Origin: an uncultured Bacillota bacterium
Lineage (GTDB): Bacteria; Bacillota; Clostridia; Oscillospirales; Oscillospiraceae
NCBI GenBank assembly: GCA_947649625.1
Contig: CANSSJ010000005.1
Span: 1-58,432, forward strand
DNA length: 58,432 bases
Direction: 5' to 3'
In this document: positions 42,310-50,794 of the stretch, one piece after another
Numbering within the stretch: position 1 is the first letter of the stretch
Layout: each line of letters starts with the position of its first letter
Notes under the pieces: generated by a model
Told to the model about the DNA's origin: nothing
The model's database searches: none
The model's input: the letters and a program-made list of their open reading frames with translations, nothing else
Translations under genes and position numbers: made by a program

Positions 42310-43461
42310 ATGGCGGTGAAAACGGACGGGGCGGAAAAAGGGCCCATGCGCTTTACCACCATTAAGGCCCGGCTCGATCCCACTCCGAAACAGGCGGAGT
42401 TGTTTGAAAAGACCTTTCGCTGCTGCCGCTACATCTGGAACCGGATGCTCTCCGACCAGGAGCGATTTTATCTGGAGACCGGTGCCCACTTCATTCCCAC
42501 CCCAGCCAAGTACAAAAAGGAGGCGCCCTTCCTCACCGAGGTGGATAACCAGGCGCTGACCCAGGAGTACAACCACCTGGCCCGGGCATTCCGACAGTTT
42601 TTCAAAGACCCGGGCACATTTCGCCATCCAAAATACAAATCCAAGACCGACCGGGACTCCTTTACCGCCTGCAACCACGTGTTTGACTCCGGTCCCACCA
42701 TTTATATCACCCGGGACGGCATCCGGATGACCAAGGCGGGGATCGTCAAGGCAAAGTTTCCCCAGCGGCCCCGAAACGGGTGGAAATTGAAGCGGATCAC
42801 GGTGGAAAAGGCCAAAACAGGTAAATATTTCTGCTGCATCCTCTACGAGTACCCCGTCAGGGAGCCCGCCCCCGTCTCGCCCACCCCCGAGACCACCCTG
42901 GGCCTGAAATATTCCTCTGCCCACTTCTACGTCTCGGACGACGGTGCCACGGCAGACCCGCCCCAGTGGCTGAAGGACTCCCAGGCCAGGCTGGCCAGAC
43001 TCCAGCAGAAGCTAAGCCGGATGGAGCCGGGCTCCAAAAACTACCAGGAGACGGTGCAGAAGCTCCGCCAGATTCACGAGCACGTCGCCAACCAGCGGCG
43101 GGACTACATCCACAAGGAGTCCCGAAGGCTGGCCGACCAGTGGGACGCTGTCTGCGTCCGGGAGGACGACCTGCAGGAGCTGGCTCAAAAGATCACCCGG
43201 GGCAGCACAGTGGACTCCGGCTTCGGCCGGTTCCGGGAATGTCTCCGATACAAGCTGGAGCGGCAGGGGAAGCAGCTGGTCACGGTGGACCGTTACACCC
43301 CCACCACCCGCACCTGCTCCGCCTGCGGGGCGGTCCGGGAGAACGACCTCCTGGAAAAGACCTGGACCTGTCCGGAGTGCGGCGCGGTGCATGACCGGGA
43401 GGTCAACGCCGCGAAGAACATCAAACAGGAAGGTTTGGCGCAGATCGCGCATGACCGATAG
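42310..43461 (+). CDS. Nuclease-dead TnpB-family protein (TldR-like), unit 1
   Basis: The 383-residue protein aligns along its length with TnpB (OrfB/IS605): helical N-terminus TPKQAELFEKTFRCCRYIWN, RuvC-I strand, and a C-terminal zinc ribbon TCSACG ... TCPECG. The catalytic residues are changed: RuvC-I GxDxG is GLKYS (Lys200 for Asp), and RuvC-III RDxNAA is REVNAA (Glu364 for Asp); a Glu285 remains near RuvC-II. It should bind guide RNA and DNA but not cut. No TnpA is adjacent. Start: ATG 42310; AGGAAGG lies at 42290-42296, and the frame is open from TTG 42280. csrA and flagellin follow. TldR function is inference from family knowledge. Confidence 0.9.
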   Translation: MAVKTDGAEKGPMRFTTIKARLDPTPKQAELFEKTFRCCRYIWNRMLSDQERFYLETGAHFIPTPAKYKKEAPFLTEVDNQALTQEYNHLARAFRQFFKDPGTFRHPKYKSKTDRDSFTACNHVFDSGPTIYITRDGIRMTKAGIVKAKFPQRPRNGWKLKRITVEKAKTGKYFCCILYEYPVREPAPVSPTPETTLGLKYSSAHFYVSDDGATADPPQWLKDSQARLARLQQKLSRMEPGSKNYQETVQKLRQIHEHVANQRRDYIHKESRRLADQWDAVCVREDDLQELAQKITRGSTVDSGFGRFRECLRYKLERQGKQLVTVDRYTPTTRTCSACGAVRENDLLEKTWTCPECGAVHDREVNAAKNIKQEGLAQIAHDR

Positions 43462-43615
43462 GCCGGCCGGGACGCCGGTGAATGCCCGCAATCCCGCCAG
43501 GGAAGCGTTGAGTTCGGGGCCGCAGGCCCGACCAAATTGAAGCCCAGCGAAGCGGGTTCGATTTGGAGAGGAGGAGCAGCGAAATGAGCGAGCTTTCCCG
43601 CAAGCGGGAAAGCGA
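43457..43615 (+). ncRNA. Candidate guide/omega-type RNA region of unit 1
   Basis: TnpB guide RNAs come from the 3' end of the gene and just beyond. Block A (43457-43522) is 65/66 identical to 58367-58432. It is followed by hairpin B (43532-43566, bulged G, GCCCAGCGAAGCGGG head) and hairpin C (arms 43592-43601 and 43604-43613). Hairpin B has a partner at 58260-58295 with six compensatory pair changes. The remaining 165 bp up to csrA hold further short hairpins but no ORF. The 5' end, 3' end and guide are not defined. Confidence 0.55.
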
Positions 43616-43780
43616 GGGATATGGAGCCTGCGACGACGAGCTCAGCGTTTTCCGGCGGGGAAACGGGAAACGAGAAGCCGCCTTTTCCAAATCGCGGCCG
43701 AAGCCCTCCGGGGCGTCCAAAATATTATGACGATGAAACCCGGGGCCGAAGGAGCGGCCCGCAGGCGAAAGGAGTTCCAC

Positions 43781-43966
43781 ATGCTGTCACTTCAACTCAA
43801 TTCAGGCGAATATCTCACCATCGGCGAGGACATTGTGGTCCAGGTATTCGGCGGCTCCGCCGCCAAGGTAGCGGTGCAGGCCCCCAGAGAATTGACTATT
43901 CTCCGGGGTGAGGTCTGGGAGCGGAACGGGGGAAAGCGCCCCGACTGTCTCTTGGGCGCCGACTGA
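43781..43966 (+). CDS. csrA: Carbon storage regulator CsrA
   Basis: The 61-residue protein matches CsrA: MLSLQLNSGEYLTIGEDIVV, then VAVQAPRELTILRGEVWER (the conserved APRE and R-x-E-V-x-x-R RNA-binding strand), with a slightly longer C-terminus than usual. In Firmicutes CsrA represses translation of the flagellin mRNA and is antagonised by FliW; fliW is not in the window. GCGAAAGGAG precedes ATG 43781. The frame extends upstream to 43727 without an SD. Confidence 0.9.
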   Translation: MLSLQLNSGEYLTIGEDIVVQVFGGSAAKVAVQAPRELTILRGEVWERNGGKRPDCLLGAD

Positions 43967-44139
43967 CTTCGATTTCATCCGGTTTCGCGGACCGGTTGGA
44001 ATATATAAGCGCGAACTGTTCAGGCCCAAAGGCCACGGAGCTTGAACAGCCCGCAAAACCAAATGCGCCGGAGCAGGGAATCAGCGAAGGCGCGACGTTC
44101 CTCAAAACATCATTTTAATTTTGGAAGGAGTCAAATAAA
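43967..44139 (+). promoter_or_regulatory. Flagellin leader with candidate CsrA sites
   Basis: The 173-bp leader holds GGAAGGAG (44123-44130) as the flagellin SD, inside which AAGGA fits the CsrA core, and a second AGGGA at 44075-44079, about 50 nt upstream. This two-site layout resembles the Bacillus hag leader. A hairpin GTTCA...TGAAC surrounds 44017-44046. TATATAA near 44001 may be a -10; no sigma-28 promoter was found. Confidence 0.5.
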
Positions 44140-45873
44140 ATGAGGATTCAGCATAACATCATGGCGATGAACGCCTACCGCAACTACACCAACAACACCT
44201 CTGCCGTGGCGAAGAACCTGGAGAAGCTGTCTTCCGGCTACCGGATCAACCGCGCCGGCGACGATGCCGCCGGTCTGGCGATTTCCGAGAAGATGCGCGC
44301 TCAGATCACCGGTCTGTCCGCCGCTCAGAAGAACGTCAAGGACGGCATCTCCCTGGTCAAGACCGCTGAGGGCGCCACCCAGGAGATCCACGACATGCTC
44401 AACCGCATGGTGTACCTGGCTGAGCAGTCCGCCAACGGCACCTATCAGGACGAGGTGGACCGCGAGGCCATCACCAACGAGTTCGAGCAGCTCAAGTCCG
44501 AGATCAACCGTATCGCCGACAGCTCCAACTTCAACGGCATCAAGCTGCTGGACGGCTCCCTGGACAGCACCCTGAAGATGGTGGGCAACGATGATCTGAT
44601 TACCACCGCTAATATTCTGACCGACGGCCAGCTGGCCAAGTCCCCCAAGGCTGGTGTCTATTCTGTGGACTTCTCCAATACCAGCGTCACCAACACGACC
44701 AACGCGGCCGTAGCCAACGCCACGTTTACCATTTTTGGCAAAGCTCTTACGCTGGACTCCATTGCCGCCGGCGGCAGCGTGTCGGGCAAGAGCTTGGCGG
44801 AGCAGGTCGCCGCCAAGTGGAATGGTCAGACCACCGCTACTGATAAGCAGCTGGACGGCGTAAATGTGACCGCCACCGTGGAGGGTGAGAAGGTGGTCTT
44901 CACCATGGACAAGGCCCCCGCCACCCACACCATCACAGGCGTAAACGGCGGCACAGGTGTGTTTGCCAACGTCAACCAGAACAACGGTCACGAGGTCACC
45001 GTCACTGTGGAGCAGGAGCCTGTGGGCACCGACACCAGCCGTCTCTACGCCTCGGCTAAGTTCGATATCACCGCTGCCATGGTCAAGGACGGCGGGATGA
45101 TTAAAATCGGCGACACCAGCTATGTCTTTGCCGTGGGCAAGAACAGCTCCTATAAGGATGCCGCCAATGTCATCGACCTGACCGACAAGGAGGTTGGCGC
45201 CACTGATCTTGCTACCCTGGCCGCCCAGCGCCTGTCTGAGGCCGCCAAGGACAACAAGAACTTCAAGGTGGGCTCCGCTCTGAGCACCGCCACCATCACG
45301 GTTACTGAGCGCGAGGGCGGCGTGGACTACTCCAAGAACAACCTGGCCGGCAAGAATGGTCTGGGCACTAATCTGGGCACTCCCGGTACTGCTCCCACCG
45401 GCGCCAAGGACGCCACTCAGGACGATTGGAAGGGCCTGATCCAGTCCGGCATGGCCGACACCTCCAGCAAGGGCAGCGCCCTGACCTTGCAGATCGGCGA
45501 CACCTCCGACAGCTTCAACCAGCTGAAGGTCTCCGTCAAGGATATGCACACCGACGCTCTGGGCATCGCCAACCTGAATCTGGGCACCCAGGCCGGCGCG
45601 CAGGCCGCTGTCGCCAAGATTAAGGACGCCATCAACTACGTCTCCGACGCCCGCGGCACCCTGGGCGCCACCCAGAACCGTCTGGAGCACACCCAGAACA
45701 ACCTGTCCGTGATGAAGGAGAACATCCAGGACGCCGAGAGCTCCATCCGCGATACCGACATCGCCGAGGAAATGATGGCCTACACCAAGAACAACATCCT
45801 GGTGCAGTCCGCTCAGGCTATGCTGGCTCAGGCCAATCAGCTGCCTCAGGGCGTTCTCCAGCTGCTGGGTTGA
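44140..45873 (+). CDS. hag: Flagellin
   Basis: The 577-residue protein is the flagellar filament subunit. The conserved D0/D1 N-terminus (MRIQHNIMAMNAYRNYTNN, LSSGYRINRAGDDAAGLAIS, FNGIKLLDG) and C-terminus (TLGATQNRLEHTQNNLSVM, QSAQAMLAQANQLPQGVLQLLG) are intact. The middle (about residues 150-440) is a long variable domain rich in Thr, Ala, Asp and Lys, about 270 residues more than Bacillus Hag, so surface exposed and a likely glycosylation target. GGAAGGAG precedes ATG 44140. It follows csrA and the dead TnpB gene and precedes glycosylation genes. Confidence 0.97.
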   Translation: MRIQHNIMAMNAYRNYTNNTSAVAKNLEKLSSGYRINRAGDDAAGLAISEKMRAQITGLSAAQKNVKDGISLVKTAEGATQEIHDMLNRMVYLAEQSANGTYQDEVDREAITNEFEQLKSEINRIADSSNFNGIKLLDGSLDSTLKMVGNDDLITTANILTDGQLAKSPKAGVYSVDFSNTSVTNTTNAAVANATFTIFGKALTLDSIAAGGSVSGKSLAEQVAAKWNGQTTATDKQLDGVNVTATVEGEKVVFTMDKAPATHTITGVNGGTGVFANVNQNNGHEVTVTVEQEPVGTDTSRLYASAKFDITAAMVKDGGMIKIGDTSYVFAVGKNSSYKDAANVIDLTDKEVGATDLATLAAQRLSEAAKDNKNFKVGSALSTATITVTEREGGVDYSKNNLAGKNGLGTNLGTPGTAPTGAKDATQDDWKGLIQSGMADTSSKGSALTLQIGDTSDSFNQLKVSVKDMHTDALGIANLNLGTQAGAQAAVAKIKDAINYVSDARGTLGATQNRLEHTQNNLSVMKENIQDAESSIRDTDIAEEMMAYTKNNILVQSAQAMLAQANQLPQGVLQLLG

Positions 45874-45914
45874 TTCGCCGCATAAAGCAATCTCAGCAAA
45901 TAACCCAGTCAAAA

Positions 45915-45998
45915 GGGGGCCGGGCCTGCGCCCGGTCCCCTTCCTGTATTTGAAAAAGGATTCCGTCCTCTTTTTTCAAGTACAGGCGAAAGGAGAAC
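45915..45998 (+). terminator. Flagellin terminator and a second stem-loop
   Basis: Stem 1: GGGGGCCGGGC with GCCCGGTCCCC (45915-45940), then TTCCTGTATTT. Stem 2: TGTA..TGAAAAAGGA with TCCT.TTTTTTCA..TACA (about 45945-45987), just before the RBS AAAGGAGA of the next gene. The first probably lets part of the transcription continue into the glycosylation cluster. Confidence 0.7.
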
Positions 45999-46002
45999 GA
46001 CT

Positions 46003-49000
46003 ATGGATGCGACAAACAGGCCTCTGCTGTCCATCGGCATGATTTTCAAAAATGAAATCCGCTGTCTGGAGCGGTGCATGAGGTCCCTGGAGCCTCTGCG
46101 CCGGGAAATTCCCTGTGAGCTTATCATGGTGGATACCGGATCGGAGGACGGCAGCCGGGAAATTGCGGAGCGCTATGCGGATATCCTGGCGGATTTCCCC
46201 TGGAACAACGACTTTGCCGCCGCCCGGAACGCGGCCATGGACCGGGCCTCCGGGAAGTGGTTTCTCACCATCGACGCCGACGAGTGGCTGAACGGGGACC
46301 TCTCCGGGCTGGTAAAGTTCCTTCGCACGGACCGGGAACACCAGGCGGCTCTGTTGGTGATACGCAACTACACCACACAGGACCTTGACCAGTATTCCGA
46401 CGGCCACCTGGTCCGCCTGCTGCGTATGTCCTCCGGCCTGCGCTATCAGGGGGCCATTCATGAGGCGTGGTATTTGGAAAATCGGAAGCAGATCGTGCTG
46501 CGCGGCCCCCTCCTCTGCCACGACGGCTATGTCGGCCTCATGGAGGAGCGGGGAAAGGAGAAGCGGGAGCGCAACCGCTCCATCCTCCGTGCCGAGCTGG
46601 AAAAGGACCCAGATAATCTGCGGCTGCTGATGAGCTACATCGACTGCGCCCGGTATAATGCGGACGGCCTGGACTATATTCTCCGCTCCTGCGCCCTGGT
46701 AGAAAAGAAGTCCTTCGGATGGGAGCAGTATGGCCCTCCGATTTTCCGGTACGCCGTCCTTTACGCCGCTGAGAACGATCTGCCCGAGCTGGATGCCTGG
46801 GCGGCCAGGGCGGTGGAGTGGTTTCCCAACTCCTTCTTCACCACCGTTGACGCGGCCCAGGCGGCCCTCAAGGCCGTGCGGCGGAGAGAGGACTACCCCG
46901 CCTGCCTTCATTGGGGCGAGATGTATTTAAATGCGCTGAAAGACCTGAACAGCGGAAAAGGAGATCAAAAAGGCCTGCGGTACGGCTCTCTTCTGTTGGG
47001 GGGACCGCACTGGCGCTGGGAAACGCAGATACTGACGGCGAGCGCCAGCCTGAAAACCGGAAATCCGGCCCGCGCCCTGCAGCTGCTGGAGGGCGTGGAC
47101 GGTGCGGCGCTGGAGCCCAGCCACGCGGGAAATGCGGCCCTCCTCCTGCGGGAGCTGCATGAGACAAGCGAAATCGACACCGGCCCGCTGGTCTCCCGGC
47201 TGTACGACGAGCTGCGCCGGCCCCAGCCCACCCAGGAAAAGCGGAACGAGCGGCGGGCGGCATTTATCCGCCTGGCCTCTGCGGCCTTTGATCCGGCGGT
47301 GCAGAGCAGCGAACGGGAGCAACCCAATTTCCGCCGGCCGTCCTATGGGGTTCTCCTGCCCCTGGCGGACCGGTGCGACCTGGGCCGGGGCGCGGCAATC
47401 CTGACTGCGGAGGATGCCGAAACAGCCGCCTCTTACCTGGAGCAGGTGGAGAAGTGGGACGAGCTGCCCGCCCCGGCACTGGAGCACGCCCTGGCCCTGG
47501 GCGTCCCGTTCCCCCTGGAGAACAGACCCCTGGCCCTGGAGGAGATGGACCTCCTCGCCGGCCGCCTCGCCCGAAAGGACGGGCCCATCATTGACCTGGC
47601 CATCCGGGCGGTGGGCGACGCGTCGGAAACCGGCTGGCAGCCCATGATCTGGGCCCGGGAGCTGGCACTAGCCGCCATCCAGTCCGACTGCTGGCCCGAG
47701 ACGGACCGCGGCATGGACCTGTGCCGGGCTTTCGCAGAAATCGAGCGTATTACCTTGCCCAGGTATTATGGGGCAGAGGTACTCAATGAGGAAAACGTCC
47801 TCCTGCTGCCGCCTCTGCACCGCTTCGGCTGGTACTGCGTCCAGGCCTTTGAGGCCTTGGACGCCGGCGGCTATCAGGACTATCTGCGCTTGCTTCGGGC
47901 AGGCCTGGCCTCCTGTCCCTCCATGAAAGGCATTGTGGAATTTTTGGCGTCCAATACACCGGAAATCCGGAAGAACATGGACCCGTCCCCGGAGCTGCTG
48001 TCCCTGGCGGAGCAGGTGCGGACCCTCCTGTCCGCCCTTGCCCCGGAGGACCCCGCGCTGCAGGCCATCCGTTCCAGCCAGGCCTACCAAAAGGTGGCGC
48101 ACCTCATTGAAGACGTAAATCATGCCGGTCATCAAAGTTGTTCCGCAAGCAGAAACACCTTAAATCCTGAGCAGTTTAAAAATAATCTAAATAGCTATCA
48201 GTCAATGTCAGAGATGCTAAAAAAGCACAGCTATCATGAAATCCTGAATCAGGCCGCAGCCCTGGCCAATATTTCACCGGAACAATTAGAGCGCCATCCC
48301 ATGGGTGGATATTCCAAGGGCATGACAAGCGGCGCTTATCAATTTGTTTTACAGGATTTGCTGAAAAATATTGCGCAGTACGACTGGCTTTATTCCCGTC
48401 TGGCAGATGAAACATCTCGTATGGTTTATACCAACCTGATTCGTTTTCGTCTTTTCCCGGCCGACACATTTATCAAATCGGCCTATGATGGAAAACATCC
48501 GCACTATTTTGATAAAGAAATCGTATCCTGTCATAAAAATGAGGTGTTTGTAGACTGCGGTGCCTACACGGGCGACTCGACGGAACGTTTTATTCAGCAT
48601 TATGGCGCGTATAGGCATATTTACGCGTATGAGCCATCTCCGGAAAATTTCAGCCTCTGCAAGGAGAATTTAAAAAAATATCCCAATATCACGGTAAGGC
48701 AGTGTGGTGTGGGAGAAAAAAGCATGATTTTGACGATGGATAGCAGCGGCGCCTCCAGTACATTTATGCGGGGGAAAAAGGAACCTGACGTACAAGGTAT
48801 TCCTATTATTTCGCTGGATGAGGACATTCAAGAGAAAATAACCTACTGCAAAATGGATATTGAGGGCTTTGAAATTCCTGCCTTGCTGGGCGCGCAGAGA
48901 CATATCCAAAACGATTTTCCGAAGCTGGCAATCAGTGTCTATCATATCGTGACGGACATATGGGAGGTCCCAAGGCTAATCGACAAAATTCACTCAGATT

Positions 49001-49080
49001 ACCGCTTTTATATCCGCCACTATGACCCTGTACATAATTGGGAGACTGTTATTTATGCGATTCCGGAAAGAGATCAGTAA
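46003..49080 (+). CDS. Glycosyltransferase family 2 - FkbM methyltransferase fusion
   Basis: The 1025-residue protein begins with a GT2 domain (LLSIGMIFKNEIRCLERCM, IMVDTGSEDGSREIAE, FLTIDADEWL with the DxD-like motif; about residues 1-230). A central region of about 550 residues is helical and TPR-like. The C-terminus (about 840-1025) is an FkbM-type SAM methyltransferase: VFVDCGAYTGDST, IYAYEPSPENF, CKMDIEGFE. Its position right after flagellin suggests flagellin O-glycosylation plus sugar methylation. AAAGGAGAACGACT precedes ATG 46003. The last third is more AT-rich, suggesting a fusion of segments of different origin. Confidence 0.88.
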   Translation: MDATNRPLLSIGMIFKNEIRCLERCMRSLEPLRREIPCELIMVDTGSEDGSREIAERYADILADFPWNNDFAAARNAAMDRASGKWFLTIDADEWLNGDLSGLVKFLRTDREHQAALLVIRNYTTQDLDQYSDGHLVRLLRMSSGLRYQGAIHEAWYLENRKQIVLRGPLLCHDGYVGLMEERGKEKRERNRSILRAELEKDPDNLRLLMSYIDCARYNADGLDYILRSCALVEKKSFGWEQYGPPIFRYAVLYAAENDLPELDAWAARAVEWFPNSFFTTVDAAQAALKAVRRREDYPACLHWGEMYLNALKDLNSGKGDQKGLRYGSLLLGGPHWRWETQILTASASLKTGNPARALQLLEGVDGAALEPSHAGNAALLLRELHETSEIDTGPLVSRLYDELRRPQPTQEKRNERRAAFIRLASAAFDPAVQSSEREQPNFRRPSYGVLLPLADRCDLGRGAAILTAEDAETAASYLEQVEKWDELPAPALEHALALGVPFPLENRPLALEEMDLLAGRLARKDGPIIDLAIRAVGDASETGWQPMIWARELALAAIQSDCWPETDRGMDLCRAFAEIERITLPRYYGAEVLNEENVLLLPPLHRFGWYCVQAFEALDAGGYQDYLRLLRAGLASCPSMKGIVEFLASNTPEIRKNMDPSPELLSLAEQVRTLLSALAPEDPALQAIRSSQAYQKVAHLIEDVNHAGHQSCSASRNTLNPEQFKNNLNSYQSMSEMLKKHSYHEILNQAAALANISPEQLERHPMGGYSKGMTSGAYQFVLQDLLKNIAQYDWLYSRLADETSRMVYTNLIRFRLFPADTFIKSAYDGKHPHYFDKEIVSCHKNEVFVDCGAYTGDSTERFIQHYGAYRHIYAYEPSPENFSLCKENLKKYPNITVRQCGVGEKSMILTMDSSGASSTFMRGKKEPDVQGIPIISLDEDIQEKITYCKMDIEGFEIPALLGAQRHIQNDFPKLAISVYHIVTDIWEVPRLIDKIHSDYRFYIRHYDPVHNWETVIYAIPERDQ

Positions 49081-49090
49081 ATATGCCAAT

Positions 49091-49867
49091 ATGAAAGTCG
49101 TCCTTTTGGCCGGCGGCCTGGGCACCCGCATCAGCGAGGAGAGCCACCTCAAGCCCAAACCCATGATTACCATCGGCGACCAGCCCATTTTGTGGCACAT
49201 TATGAAATACTACTCCGCCTATGGATTCCATGATTTTGTCATCTGCTGCGGCTATAAAGGCCATGTGATTAAGGAGTACTTTGCCGATTATTACCTGTAC
49301 CGCTCCGATGTCACCTTCGATTTTTCCGCCGAAAACCGGATGACCGTCCATCAGAATATAGCCGAGCCCTGGCGGGTCACGCTGGTGGACACCGGGCTGA
49401 ACACCCAGACCGGCGCTCGGATCAAGCGGGTGCAGAAGTACATCGGGGACGAGCCCTTCATGCTCACCTACGGAGACGGAGTAAGCAATGTGGACCTGAA
49501 CGCGCTGCTGGAACAGCACCGCTCCTCCGGAAAAACGGTTACTCTCACGGGTATTCAGCCGGGCGGGCGGTTCGGTGTGCTGGACCTGGCGGGTCAGACG
49601 GTCACCGGCTTCCGGGAAAAGGCCAAGGAGGACGGCGGCTGGATCAACGGTGGCTTCATGGTAATGGAGCCCAGTGTATTCGATTACCTCAGCACGGAAG
49701 AGAGCTGCGTCCTGGAGCGGGCGCCGATGGAGCGCCTGGCTCGGGACGGTGAGCTGGGAATCTACAAGCACGGCGGCTTCTGGCAGTGTATGGACACCCA
49801 GCGGGACAGAGGGGCGCTGGAGCAGTTGTGGAATGGACAAAAGGCGCCGTGGAAGATTTGGGATTAG
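49091..49867 (+). CDS. rfbF: Glucose-1-phosphate cytidylyltransferase-like (RfbF)
   Basis: The 258-residue nucleotidyltransferase carries MKVVLLAGGLGTRISEES and KPKPMITIGDQPILWHIMKYY, then MLTYGDGVSNVDLNALL, typical of RfbF, which makes CDP-glucose. The usual next enzyme (CDP-glucose 4,6-dehydratase, rfbG) is not in the window. ATG 49091 is ten bases after the previous stop with only a weak SD; an ORF extension upstream overlaps the fusion gene. Confidence 0.9.
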   Translation: MKVVLLAGGLGTRISEESHLKPKPMITIGDQPILWHIMKYYSAYGFHDFVICCGYKGHVIKEYFADYYLYRSDVTFDFSAENRMTVHQNIAEPWRVTLVDTGLNTQTGARIKRVQKYIGDEPFMLTYGDGVSNVDLNALLEQHRSSGKTVTLTGIQPGGRFGVLDLAGQTVTGFREKAKEDGGWINGGFMVMEPSVFDYLSTEESCVLERAPMERLARDGELGIYKHGGFWQCMDTQRDRGALEQLWNGQKAPWKIWD

Positions 49868-49877
49868 AGGAGGCCAT

Positions 49878-50777
49878 ATGATTTCTGTCATCATGCTGAC
49901 CTATAACCGGGAGGCCCTTGTTGCCCGAGCCATCGAGAGCATCTTAGCCCAGACATACCGGGATTTTGAGTATATCATCGTGGACAACGGCTCTGCAGAC
50001 CGCAGCGGCCGCATTGCTGACGCCTATGCGGCTCAAGATAGCCGAATCAAAGTCATTCACCGTGAGCGGGGCAATATCGGCTCGGGCCGGAACACCGGGT
50101 TGGACGCGGCACAGGGTGATTACATCACGTTTATTGATGACGACGACTGGGCTGAGCCGGATTTTCTGGAATTTTTGATTGGCCTGATTCAGGAAAACAG
50201 CGCCGATGTGGCGATCTGCGGAGCAGCAGATAAGGTTTTTGACGAAAAGAAAATCATGTCCCCGGAAGAAGCCTTGATCGAACTGATGTGGCGAAAGAAA
50301 TATAATATGGCTTTCCCTACGAAGCTGTTCCGGAAGGAGTTAGCAGAGCACCTGCGTTTCCCGGAGGATGGAATCTATGACGACATTGCCCTCATGTACA
50401 AGCTGCTGGCGGGAGCAAAGCGGGTAGCCTACCACGGCTTACTAAAGTACACCTTTTATCGTCACCCAGGCAACCATTCCGCCTGGACCACCGACCACAG
50501 TCTGCTGACGCCTGAGACATTGGACGAGTATCTGTCGGCCTACCGCACCCGGACGGAGTGGCTCAGCGGGAGATTTCCGAACCGCGCCGAGACTTGGCGC
50601 TACTTCGAGTGGTCGTTTATGATTTCCATGGTGGAAAAAATCAATCGGCTGGGTATCACGGGGTGCAGAAAACAGCTTGAGGCTATGAAAAGGGAGCTGG
50701 CAGACCATAAGGCGGAATTTCTGGCCTGCCCGGAGATTTTAGAGTTTGAAAAGGCGTGGATCGTAAAATATTGTTGA
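49878..50777 (+). CDS. Glycosyltransferase family 2
   Basis: The 299-residue enzyme has MISVIMLTYNREALVARAIES, IIVDNGSADRSGRIAD and ITFIDDDDWAEPDFLEF (metal-binding DDD), the GT2 signature in order. It likely adds a sugar to the flagellin glycan. TAGAGGAGGCCAT precedes ATG 49878, ten bases after the rfbF stop. Confidence 0.9.
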   Translation: MISVIMLTYNREALVARAIESILAQTYRDFEYIIVDNGSADRSGRIADAYAAQDSRIKVIHRERGNIGSGRNTGLDAAQGDYITFIDDDDWAEPDFLEFLIGLIQENSADVAICGAADKVFDEKKIMSPEEALIELMWRKKYNMAFPTKLFRKELAEHLRFPEDGIYDDIALMYKLLAGAKRVAYHGLLKYTFYRHPGNHSAWTTDHSLLTPETLDEYLSAYRTRTEWLSGRFPNRAETWRYFEWSFMISMVEKINRLGITGCRKQLEAMKRELADHKAEFLACPEILEFEKAWIVKYC

Positions 50778-50794
50778 TTGCTGGAGGGCTCTAA

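Noticed and set aside
42310..43461. Ordinary active IS605/IS607 transposon TnpB
   Set aside because: The RuvC-I Asp is Lys and the RuvC-III Asp is Glu in both copies, no tnpA is adjacent, and the recombinase nearby has a C-terminal HTH unlike IS607 TnpA.
44131..45912. 593-codon minus-strand ORF over flagellin
   Set aside because: It mirrors the flagellin codons; the repeated Gly/Leu/Val pattern is a by-product and it has no ribosome site.
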